This document shows, one piece after another, positions 27,217 to 33,991 of a stretch of DNA of 64,000 nt. Below the pieces are notes generated by a model that was not told the DNA's origin, did not search any database, and worked only from the letters and a program-made list of their open reading frames with translations. The first letter of the stretch is position 1, and every line of letters starts with the position of its first letter. The stretch is from an uncultured Lachnoclostridium sp. (lineage in GTDB: Bacteria; Bacillota; Clostridia; Lachnospirales; Lachnospiraceae), in NCBI GenBank assembly GCA_946499505.1, contig CAMMSL010000001.1, positions 221,064 to 285,063 on the forward strand, given 5' to 3'. The position numbers and the translations under genes were made by a program.

Positions 27217-27633
27217 TCATCCCTCCGCCTCAGGTATATTGGTCTGGCCAGCCGGAATCGTACGTATCTTTGTAAAGAAATACACGTATTTAAACAGGAT
27301 CAGAAAAAGGATAAACGCCCTGCCATACACATTCTGCATTGCCAGAAATGCCAAAATCAGCATACAGGAAGCCGGAATGAGCAGGCTGAATTTTGTCTTT
27401 AATGTCATAGAGCGGTTCTCCACAAAACTCTCCAGATGTTTCTTGTACAGCTTTGTTCCTGTAAACCACCTGTGGAATCTCTCCGAACCTTTTGCCAGGC
27501 AGAAAGATGCCAGAAGGAGGAAAGGGGTTGTCGGAAGCACCGGCAGCACGACTCCTATCGCTCCGATCCCCATAGCCAGAAATCCGAAGAGCAGCCACAC
27601 GATCCGCAGGGGATTCTTTTTCTGATTTTTCAT
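27217..27633 (-). CDS. YbaN family membrane protein (DUF454)
   Basis: 138 residues with three or four hydrophobic helices. The N-terminal LFGFLAMGIGAIGVVLPVLPTTPFLLLASFCLAKGSERFHRWF is the DUF454 signature. The C-terminal hydrophobic part is followed by a basic tail. The function of the family is unknown. Start has AGGAACG upstream. It is first in the unit with the YgbA_NO-type protein and the ABC exporter, 109 bases from the next gene. Confidence 0.85.
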   Translation of the reverse strand: MKNQKKNPLRIVWLLFGFLAMGIGAIGVVLPVLPTTPFLLLASFCLAKGSERFHRWFTGTKLYKKHLESFVENRSMTLKTKFSLLIPASCMLILAFLAMQNVYGRAFILFLILFKYVYFFTKIRTIPAGQTNIPEAEG

Positions 27634-27695
27634 GTTATACGTTCCTTTCTTGAAATCATAATTTCTATACCATATTCCGTTAGGAGGTGGTATCT

Positions 27696-27717
27696 TTAGT
27701 TAGTATGTGCTAACCAA
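27696..27717. promoter_or_regulatory. MarR-type operator
   Basis: TTAGTTAG, six bases, then CTAACCAA make a 22-bp palindrome with one mismatch. This TTAG-TTAG...CTAA form is typical of MarR-family binding sites. It lies in the shared upstream region of marR (plus) and the YbaN-YgbA-CydDC-like unit (minus), about 65 bases before the latter's start, so it could control both. Confidence 0.55.
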
Positions 27718-27764
27718 GTAGCATATTCTGATATACCATGACTTCGATACTCTTGTCAATAATA

Positions 27765-27799
27765 ATTCTCAAAAACGTTGCGAATTTGAGAATTTTTTT
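27765..27799 (+). terminator. Hairpin with T-tract ahead of the marR promoter
   Basis: ATTCTCAAA and TTTGAGAAT form a perfect 9-bp stem with an 11-base loop, followed by TTTTTTTC. It is positioned 17 bases before the marR -35 box. It may stop plus-strand read-through or act as an operator; the T-run favours termination. Confidence 0.5.
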
Positions 27800-27815
27800 C
27801 ATTTCCTGTATTTCC

Positions 27816-27844
27816 TTGAAATACCAAATCCGGTGATGTATAAT
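27816..27844 (+). promoter_or_regulatory. Promoter of the marR gene
   Basis: TTGAAA (27816-27821) and TATAAT (27839-27844) with a 17-bp spacer, 32 bases before the start codon, with AAGGAG between. This is close to the sigma-A consensus. Confidence 0.75.
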
Positions 27845-27876
27845 TTATTAAAGATTTACTAATTAAGGAGTTAATT

Positions 27877-28332
27877 ATGAGCAGTGAATTGAGAGAACAG
27901 TTTTTTACATCTATCGTTCATTTCAGAAAGCTGGAGTCAGCCCTCTCTTCAGAATGCGAAATGCAGATGAATGAAATGGTGATCCTTCAGAGCATAGCCG
28001 GGACTTGCTGTCGGGAGTGCCCGTGCATGAATCTTGATGTACCGAAGATGCAAAAGAAGCTCAATATCTCAAAACCTGCTATTTCTTACATATTGAATAC
28101 TCTGGAAAAGAAGAAATATATCACTCGCGAGATCGATCCAAAAGACCGCCGCAAAGTGTCGATCAGCGCTACTCCGGAAGGGAAAGCCGCCGCGGAACAG
28201 TCCAAAAAGAAATATGATGAGATCTGGGATGAGATCCTCACCCGGTTTGGAGAGGACAATATGCGCCAGCTTCTGCAGCTGATGCATGATCTGGACGATC
28301 TGTACGCAGCGATGGACCAGGAAAGAAATTAA
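27877..28332 (+). CDS. MarR-family transcriptional regulator with a cysteine cluster
   Basis: 151 residues. Winged helix-turn-helix core: KLNISKPAISYILNTLEKKKYITREIDPKDRRKVSISATPEGKAA, with the DPKDRR wing. A cluster of cysteines is unusual (Cys27, Cys44, Cys45, Cys48 and Cys50, in GTCCRECPC), just before the recognition helices. Together with the divergent YgbA_NO-type gene it suggests thiol- or metal-based sensing; this is inference. AAGGAG at 27865 fits the ATG. The gene is followed by a strong bidirectional terminator. Confidence 0.88.
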   Translation: MSSELREQFFTSIVHFRKLESALSSECEMQMNEMVILQSIAGTCCRECPCMNLDVPKMQKKLNISKPAISYILNTLEKKKYITREIDPKDRRKVSISATPEGKAAAEQSKKKYDEIWDEILTRFGEDNMRQLLQLMHDLDDLYAAMDQERN

Positions 28333-28344
28333 AAATATAAATGT

Positions 28345-28386
28345 AAAAAACAGGACTGACAATAAATTTGTCAGCCCTGTTTTTTG
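28345..28386 (+). terminator. Bidirectional terminator between marR and clpC
   Basis: AAAAAACAGGACTGACAA and TTGTCAGCCCTGTTTTTT form a stem of about 16 bp with a very small loop and A/T tracts on both sides. On the plus strand it stops marR. On the minus strand it may serve the clpC unit, whose stop lies 130 bases upstream. The 28387-28515 stretch between holds nothing else I recognise. Confidence 0.85.
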
Positions 28387-28515
28387 TAATGGCGGCGAGC
28401 TAAAGTCCGAGCCTGCCCGAGACCTTGGCAGCCGCTTACAATTCCGAATGTACCTTTTGGCTCTTCCGCTGATCACGCGATAAGCCTGAGATGTGCCAGT
28501 TTGCACTTCCGACAA

Positions 28516-31095
28516 TTATGTCAATGCGTATTCTCTTTCCTCTTCTGACAGTGCTTTTCGCTCCACTTTGATCTTCTCTCCGTCGGCGAATGCCGTCAGT
28601 TCTTCTTCCTCTCCCGGCTTTCCGTCCAGGATACTGTCTGCCACTGCATTCTGCAGCATAGACTGGATCGTCCGCTTCAGCGGCCTTGCGCCAAACGCCG
28701 GGTCATATCCTTTCTCAGCCAACAGCTCCACAGCGCTCTCCTCCACGCGGAGAACAATCCCCTGTTTCTTCATCCGCTCTGTCAATTTCGCGATCTGAAG
28801 GTCTGCGATCCTTCTCACATCCTCCTGTTTCAGCGGATGGAACACGATCACTTCATCCAGCCGGTTGATAAACTCCGGACGGAATGTCATCTTCACGGCT
28901 TCCATGACACGGCTGCGGATGTTTTCTTCACGGCGTTCCTCCTCGCTCTCATCATTTCTCGCGAATCCGAGCGAGCTCTTGCCCGTGATCTCCCGCGCTC
29001 CGATATTAGAAGTCATGACAATGATTGTATTTTTAAAGCTGACCGTGCGCCCCTGGGCGTCTGTAAGTCTGCCGTCATCCAGGATCTGGAGCAGCGTGTT
29101 CCACACATCCGGATGGGCTTTCTCGATCTCGTCGAGAAGTATGATGCTGTACGGTTTCCTGCGCACCATTTCCGTGAGCTGTCCGCCTTCGTCATATCCC
29201 ACATATCCCGGCGGGGATCCGATCAGTTTGGACACGGTGTACTGTTCCATATATTCCGACATATCCAGACGGATCATCGCATTTTCATCGTGGAACATTA
29301 CCTCAGCCATAGCCCGGCACAGCTCTGTCTTTCCTACACCTGTAGGTCCCAGGAACAGGAATGACCCCACCGGACGATCCGGATCTGCCACTCCGGTCCT
29401 GCCGCGGCGGATTGCCTTCGCCACAGCGCTCACCGCATCGTCCTGCCCGATCACGCGACTGTGCAGCGAGGACTCTAACGAGCGCAACTGTTCCGACTCA
29501 TCTTCTGTGAGCATAGTGACCGGAATCTTGGTCCAGGCAGCCACGACCTGTGCAATATCTTCTGCATCCACACAGCTGCACTGCTTTTTCTGCCACTCTG
29601 CCTGTTTTTCTGTCAGTTCTTTTACAAGAGCGTTCTGGCTGTCTCTCAGGACTGCTGCCCGCTCATATTCCTGCGCATCGGCAGCTTTCTTCTTCTCTTT
29701 TCCGATCCGCTTGATCTCATGTTCCAGATCCATCAGATAAGACGGTGTAGTCAGGCTCCGGGTCTTGATCCGGGATGCCGCCTCATCCATCAGGTCTACT
29801 GCCTTATCCGGCAGAAATCTGTCCTGTATATAACGGGAAGACAGGCTCACTGCCGCCCGGACTGCATCATCCGTAATGGTAAGGCCATGATAGGATTCGT
29901 ATTTTCCTTTCAGGCCCATCAGGATACGCACGGCATCCTCCTGATCCGGCTCCTCCACAGCCACCGGCTGGAAGCGGCGTTCAAATGCCGCATCTTTCTC
30001 AATATACCGCCGGTATTCCTTGAGGGTTGTGGCACCGATCACCTGAAGGCCGCCCCTTGCAAGGATCGGTTTCAAGATATTTGCGGCGTCCATCGTCTCA
30101 CTTGCACCTGCGCCTGCACCCATGATCATATGTAATTCATCGATGAAAAGGATCACATTTCCATCGACTTCCGCCTCTTCGAGAAATGTCTTCATCCTCT
30201 CTTCAAAATCGCCCCGGAACCTTGCACCTGAGAGCATTCCCACCAAGTCCATGGCCACGATGCGCTTGTTTCTTAAGTTTGCAGGGATCTCGCCGTCCGC
30301 GATCCGCTGCGCCAGTCCTTCCACCACGGCAGTCTTACCGACGCCCGGCTCTCCTGTAAGTACCGGATTGTTCTTGGTACGTCTGGACAACACCTGGATC
30401 ACACGTTCCAGCACATCTTCACGTCCGATCATCGGATCATATGCATCTTCGGAAGCTTTTTCCGTCATGTCAGTACCGAATTTTTCCAGTGCAGACACTG
30501 CTTCCTCTTCCGTCTGGACATCTTCCTCCGGATTACCAGCAGTCCGGCTGCCCTGCGAAGAATTTTCACTATATGCAGATTTCCCTTCTGACTCTCCCTG
30601 CACGTTTTCTCCGGTCACCACATCCCCCGGCGATGCATTTCTCACAAGCATCGGCGGCTGCTGACTGCTGCCCAGATTCCTGCGTATCTCATCCGGATCC
30701 GCTTTCAGCGAGACGATGAGCTGGGACGCCGCACAGTCTTCTGCATCCAGAATTGCCTGCAGCAGATCCTCAGGCTCTACCTGATGATGTCCATGGTTAT
30801 GGGCTCTTCGCTCCGCAAGATGGAGCACCTGTTCCGCTTCTTCCGAAATCTGTACCGCCTGATAACTTCCTTCTGCTTTTGCATCAAAATCATACTGATG
30901 GAGATATTCCTCTAACAGCTTCTGATCGAGCCCGCTCCGCCTCAGCGCTCTTCCTGCCGCACCGCGGTCAGAAGCCAGCGCCCACAGCAGGTGTTCGCTT
31001 CCGATAAAGCCGTGCTCCATATGTGTGACAAAGCGCAGCGCTGACTGGAAAACCCTCATTGTCCGCTGACTGAAGATACTCAGATTAATTTCCAT
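28516..31095 (-). CDS. clpC: ClpC-type ATP-dependent protease ATPase subunit
   Basis: 859 residues. Order: Clp N-terminal repeats (FVTHMEHGFIGSEHLL, about 1-140), an acidic Ser/Gly linker, AAA1 with GEPGVGKTAVVEGLAQRI near 255, a UVR-type middle domain (AADAQEYERAAVLRDSQ) near 480, and AAA2 with GPTGVGKTELCRAMAE near 583, plus IGSPPGYVGYDEGGQLTE. ClpC unfolds substrates for ClpP in protein quality control. The UVR-type middle part supports ClpC rather than ClpB. The ATG at 31095 is preferred to two in-frame GTG codons just upstream. It overlaps mcsA by 11 bases. No ctsR or mcsB is present here, unlike the Bacillus operon. Confidence 0.9.
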   Translation of the reverse strand: MEINLSIFSQRTMRVFQSALRFVTHMEHGFIGSEHLLWALASDRGAAGRALRRSGLDQKLLEEYLHQYDFDAKAEGSYQAVQISEEAEQVLHLAERRAHNHGHHQVEPEDLLQAILDAEDCAASQLIVSLKADPDEIRRNLGSSQQPPMLVRNASPGDVVTGENVQGESEGKSAYSENSSQGSRTAGNPEEDVQTEEEAVSALEKFGTDMTEKASEDAYDPMIGREDVLERVIQVLSRRTKNNPVLTGEPGVGKTAVVEGLAQRIADGEIPANLRNKRIVAMDLVGMLSGARFRGDFEERMKTFLEEAEVDGNVILFIDELHMIMGAGAGASETMDAANILKPILARGGLQVIGATTLKEYRRYIEKDAAFERRFQPVAVEEPDQEDAVRILMGLKGKYESYHGLTITDDAVRAAVSLSSRYIQDRFLPDKAVDLMDEAASRIKTRSLTTPSYLMDLEHEIKRIGKEKKKAADAQEYERAAVLRDSQNALVKELTEKQAEWQKKQCSCVDAEDIAQVVAAWTKIPVTMLTEDESEQLRSLESSLHSRVIGQDDAVSAVAKAIRRGRTGVADPDRPVGSFLFLGPTGVGKTELCRAMAEVMFHDENAMIRLDMSEYMEQYTVSKLIGSPPGYVGYDEGGQLTEMVRRKPYSIILLDEIEKAHPDVWNTLLQILDDGRLTDAQGRTVSFKNTIIVMTSNIGAREITGKSSLGFARNDESEEERREENIRSRVMEAVKMTFRPEFINRLDEVIVFHPLKQEDVRRIADLQIAKLTERMKKQGIVLRVEESAVELLAEKGYDPAFGARPLKRTIQSMLQNAVADSILDGKPGEEEELTAFADGEKIKVERKALSEEEREYALT

Positions 31096-31453
31096 GTGCA
31101 CACACCTCTTTCTCTATCATAGCAATATCATCCCGCAGTTTTGCCGCCTCCTCATAATTCTCTGTCTCGGCCGCTTCGGTCAGCCGTATCTTCAGAGCCG
31201 CAAGCTTGCGTCTCTTGATCAGTCCCGGCACTGCAGTCTCAGGAAAAGCCCGGTCTCCCATATGCCTTGGATCCCGTTTGCCCGGCCACCATCCTGTGTA
31301 GTTCTTAAATTCCTCTGTCTTGCCCGATGCAGCAGCCTGATTCCACATTTTCTGCAGACAGTCTGCGCAGACCGGGACCTGATAGACTGTTCCCATCCAG
31401 TTTATGTAAAAAACTCTGTCTACCCTCTCTTTATTACAAAATTGGCATCTCAT
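31085..31453 (-). CDS. McsA-like zinc and UVR-motif protein
   Basis: 122 residues. N-terminal CQFC and CADC form a zinc site; the C-terminal half ends with a UVR motif (ALKIRLTEAAETENYEEAAKLRDDIAMIEKE). In Bacillus, McsA partners the McsB arginine kinase and ClpC; here McsB is not in the window, so it may serve as a ClpC adaptor on its own. AGAGGTG precedes the start. It overlaps clpC by 11 bases. Confidence 0.85.
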   Translation of the reverse strand: MRCQFCNKERVDRVFYINWMGTVYQVPVCADCLQKMWNQAAASGKTEEFKNYTGWWPGKRDPRHMGDRAFPETAVPGLIKRRKLAALKIRLTEAAETENYEEAAKLRDDIAMIEKEVCAHGN

Positions 31454-31470
31454 TTCTGCTCACCTCTTTT

Positions 31471-31619
31471 CAAGACTCGCTCGCGAGTCTTGGCGCGGGA
31501 TTCGGGTCAGCGTTAGCTGACATAATACATCTCCGAATCCCTGCGCATCCTCGCGGAGCGTATATCAGATGTGGGATTGGCACTCACCGCCTGTAGAGGC
31601 GGGAGTCATCCCACATCTG
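31471..31619. repeat. Multi-hairpin palindromic element in the mcsA-clpC leader
   Basis: Three strong hairpins fill this stretch. The first is CAAGACTCGC-TC-GCGAGTCTTG. The second pairs GCGCGGGATTCGG with CCGAATCCCTGCGC (one bulge) and encloses TCAGC-GTTA-GCTGA. The third pairs CAGATGTGGGAT with ATCCCACATCTG over 12 perfect bases and encloses ACTC...GAGT and CCGCCT-GTAG-AGGCGG. The element lies between the promoter and the mcsA start, so it would be part of the mRNA leader. The style, with a short-loop variable hairpin plus nested stems, resembles the tandem repeat at 22743, but sequences differ. Confidence 0.7.
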
Positions 31620-31656
31620 GTATTACAATATCGCCGGCGCAAGACCAACGTTGTTT

Positions 31657-31677
31657 AAAACTTAATAGTTAAGTTTT
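31657..31677. promoter_or_regulatory. Palindrome at the transcription start of mcsA-clpC
   Basis: AAAACTTAA-TAG-TTAAGTTTT is a perfect 21-bp palindrome located immediately downstream of the minus-strand -10 box, over the expected start of transcription. This is a classic repressor position. It does not look like the CtsR heptad repeat (GGTCAAA). No regulator can be named. Confidence 0.5.
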
Positions 31678-31681
31678 TAAT

Positions 31682-31710
31682 AATATAGTATATAATTTTT
31701 AAAAAGTCAA
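31682..31710 (-). promoter_or_regulatory. Promoter of the mcsA-clpC unit
   Basis: On the minus strand TTGACT (31705-31710) and TATATT (31682-31687) are separated by 17 bp. Transcription would give a leader of about 220 bases that includes the folded element at 31471-31619. Confidence 0.65.
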
Positions 31711-31748
31711 TAGTTCAGGGATAAAAGATGGAAATACAGCTTCTCTCC

Positions 31749-31793
31749 AATGGAAACCGTGGTATAATAATTGCACAAAGTACAGTTTCCATT
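31749..31793 (+). promoter_or_regulatory. Inverted repeat around a -10-like box upstream of degV
   Basis: AATGGAAAC (31749-31757) and GTTTCCATT (31785-31793) are perfect inverted repeats flanking TATAAT at 31763-31768. The arrangement suggests regulated transcription of degV, but no good -35 box is seen. Confidence 0.4.
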
Positions 31794-31859
31794 TCTGTGC
31801 ACATGGTATGATACAAACAAATTCAGGCAACCGGGACTTACACATATGGAGGAATGATT

Positions 31860-32732
31860 ATGCCGGACACACTCAAATCTCAGAAGATCATCCTGAGCGC
31901 AGACAGTACATGCGATTTGGATGAAGAATTAAAAGAACGTTATCATGTCAATTATTTCCCGCTTCACATCAATTTAAACGGAAAAGATTACCTGGACAAT
32001 GTCACGATCACACCGGAGGAAATCTATCGGGAATACTACGATCATAAAGTGCTGCCGAAAACTGCCGCTGTAAATGTTCAGGAATATATCGAACATTTCC
32101 GTCCATGGGTTGATGACGGATACGAAGTCATCCATGTCAATCTCGGTCATGCACTTTCCAGTTCCTATCAGAACTGCTGTCTTGCTGCTCAGGAGCTGGG
32201 GCATGTCCACGTTATAGACAGCTGTAACCTCTCTACAGGGACCGGGCTGACTGTCGTTGCCGCCGGAAAGATGATCGAACAGGGACTGAATGCAGAAACG
32301 ATCGCTGAAAAGCTCCGGGAAGGGACTTCCAGACGGCACGCAAGCTTCATTCTTGATACCCTTACATTTCTCAGTGCAGGCGGCCGCTGTTCATCGGTAA
32401 CTGCATTCGGCGCGAATATGCTGAAACTCAAACCATGTATCCAGGTGGATAACCGGGACGGCAGTATGGCAGTGGGGAAGAAGTACCGAGGTTCCCTTGA
32501 CAAAGTACTTGTCAAGTATGTGAAAGATGAACTTGCAAGATATTCCGATATTAACACGGACCTTCTGTTTATCACACACTCCGGAATCCCGCAGGACTAC
32601 ACTGATCTGGTGAAGAAAACCGTAGAAAGTACAATGAAATTTAAGGAAATCCACGTTACAAAGGCAAGCTGCACGATCTCCTGCCACTGCGGTCCCAACA
32701 CGCTTGGAATTCTGTTTGAGACAATGCGGTAA
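31860..32732 (+). CDS. DegV family protein (FakB-like fatty-acid binding)
   Basis: 290 residues. Opens with IILSADSTCDLDEEL, the DegV signature, and includes FPLHINLNGKDYLDN, the LGHALSSSYQNC and HVIDSCNLSTGTGL motifs, and the C-terminal SCTISCHCGPNTLGILFE. Family members bind a fatty acid and present it to the kinase FakA; no FakA is nearby. The start at 31860 has GGAGGAATGATT before it; the ATG six bases upstream is too close to GGAGG. Plus-strand gene in front of the aminotransferase. Confidence 0.88.
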   Translation: MPDTLKSQKIILSADSTCDLDEELKERYHVNYFPLHINLNGKDYLDNVTITPEEIYREYYDHKVLPKTAAVNVQEYIEHFRPWVDDGYEVIHVNLGHALSSSYQNCCLAAQELGHVHVIDSCNLSTGTGLTVVAAGKMIEQGLNAETIAEKLREGTSRRHASFILDTLTFLSAGGRCSSVTAFGANMLKLKPCIQVDNRDGSMAVGKKYRGSLDKVLVKYVKDELARYSDINTDLLFITHSGIPQDYTDLVKKTVESTMKFKEIHVTKASCTISCHCGPNTLGILFETMR

Positions 32733-32806
32733 TTATTTTGCAACAATAAAATATGTCCTTTCTATTTCTTTACGGAAAGGGTAAAAATATAAGGAGGCCA
32801 TCATCC

Positions 32807-33895
32807 ATGAATACCAGACCGGTCTTCCACGGAAGCGACATTGAAAAAATCTGTGAATACTATCATTTAAGGAAAGAGGACATCACCAACTTCGGGGCCA
32901 ACGTCAATCCACTCGGATTGTCAGAGCACGTCAAGACAGCCATCGCCGGTCATCTGGATCTGCTCTCCTCCTACCCGGACCGGGAGTACACTTCACTGCG
33001 GAATACGATTTCCGGATACTGCCAGATTCCTGCAGAATACATCCTGCCCGGAAACGGCTCCAGCGAGCTGATCTCTCTGCTGATCGAGACACTGGCCCCC
33101 AGGCAGACACTTATTCTGGGGCCCACTTACTCCGAATATTCCAGAGAACTTTCCTTCTCCGGAAGCACACAGGAATACTATCATCTGAGAGAAGAAGATA
33201 ATTTTCATCTGGATGTGGACGACCTCTGCCGCGCGCTGAAAGGCGGTTATGATTTTCTCATTCTCTGCAATCCGAATAATCCGACTTCCTCTGCGATCCT
33301 GCGAGATGATATGGAGCGGCTCCTTGCGTTCTGCTCCAAAAATAATATCTTCGTCATGATCGATGAGACTTATGTGGAATTTGCACCGGATATCAGCGCA
33401 GTGACAGCAGTTCCATTTACCCGGAAGTATTCCAATCTCATGGTATTACGGGGCGTCTCTAAATTCTTTGCGGCGCCGGGCATGCGGTTCGGATACGGGA
33501 TTACAGGCAATGCAGAATTTCTCAGGGCAATGAAAGAAAAACAGATTCCATGGTCATTGAACAGTATCGGGGCATTTGCCGGAGAAGAAATGTTTAAAGA
33601 TCAGGAATATATCAGCCGGACGAGAGAACTGATCCTGTCGGAACGAGAACGGATGTACCGGGCAGTATCTCAAATGCCGGATTATAAAACTTACGAACCA
33701 TACGCCAATTTCCTTCTTGTAAGGATCGTAAAGGACGGAATCACGTCGTCTGATGTATTTGAACGATGTATCAAAGCGGGACTTATGATACGGGACTGCT
33801 CGTCATTCCAGTGTCTGGATGGAGAATTCATACGTTTCTGTATCATGATGCCGGAAGCAAATACACGGCTGCTGCACGAATTAGGGACAGGGTAA
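32807..33895 (+). CDS. PLP-dependent aminotransferase, HisC/CobD-like
   Basis: 362 residues, fold type I. Active-site motifs: FGANVNPLG near the N-terminus, LPGNGSSELI, LCNPNNPTS, IDETYVEF and the Schiff-base lysine in RGVSKFFAAPGMRFGYG. The opening resembles threonine-phosphate decarboxylase CobD as well as histidinol-phosphate aminotransferase. No cobalamin or histidine genes adjoin, so the substrate is open. Start at 32807 has GGAGG nine bases upstream. The last residues and stop (GTG-stop) lie inside the palindromic repeat at 33883, so the C-terminus has been reshaped by the repeat. Confidence 0.8.
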   Translation: MNTRPVFHGSDIEKICEYYHLRKEDITNFGANVNPLGLSEHVKTAIAGHLDLLSSYPDREYTSLRNTISGYCQIPAEYILPGNGSSELISLLIETLAPRQTLILGPTYSEYSRELSFSGSTQEYYHLREEDNFHLDVDDLCRALKGGYDFLILCNPNNPTSSAILRDDMERLLAFCSKNNIFVMIDETYVEFAPDISAVTAVPFTRKYSNLMVLRGVSKFFAAPGMRFGYGITGNAEFLRAMKEKQIPWSLNSIGAFAGEEMFKDQEYISRTRELILSERERMYRAVSQMPDYKTYEPYANFLLVRIVKDGITSSDVFERCIKAGLMIRDCSSFQCLDGEFIRFCIMMPEANTRLLHELGTG

Positions 33896-33961
33896 ACTTC
33901 GATTGGGGACGTAGTAAAATGCGATTTTACTACGTCCCCAATCAAGATTTGCCCTGTCCCT
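33883..33961. repeat. REP-like palindrome R1, at the aminotransferase 3' end and metG 3' side
   Basis: A nearly perfect 79-base hairpin: AGGGACAGGG ... GATTGGGGACGTAGTAAAA, a few loop bases, then the complement down to CCCTGTCCCT. It begins inside the last codons of the plus-strand aminotransferase gene. It can serve as a terminator for both converging genes, with a run of T (CCCTTTTTGC) on the plus side. Related copies are at 35937 and 49494-49723. Confidence 0.8.
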
Positions 33962-33991
33962 TTTTGCTTCAGACAGTGTCCCTCCAAATCA

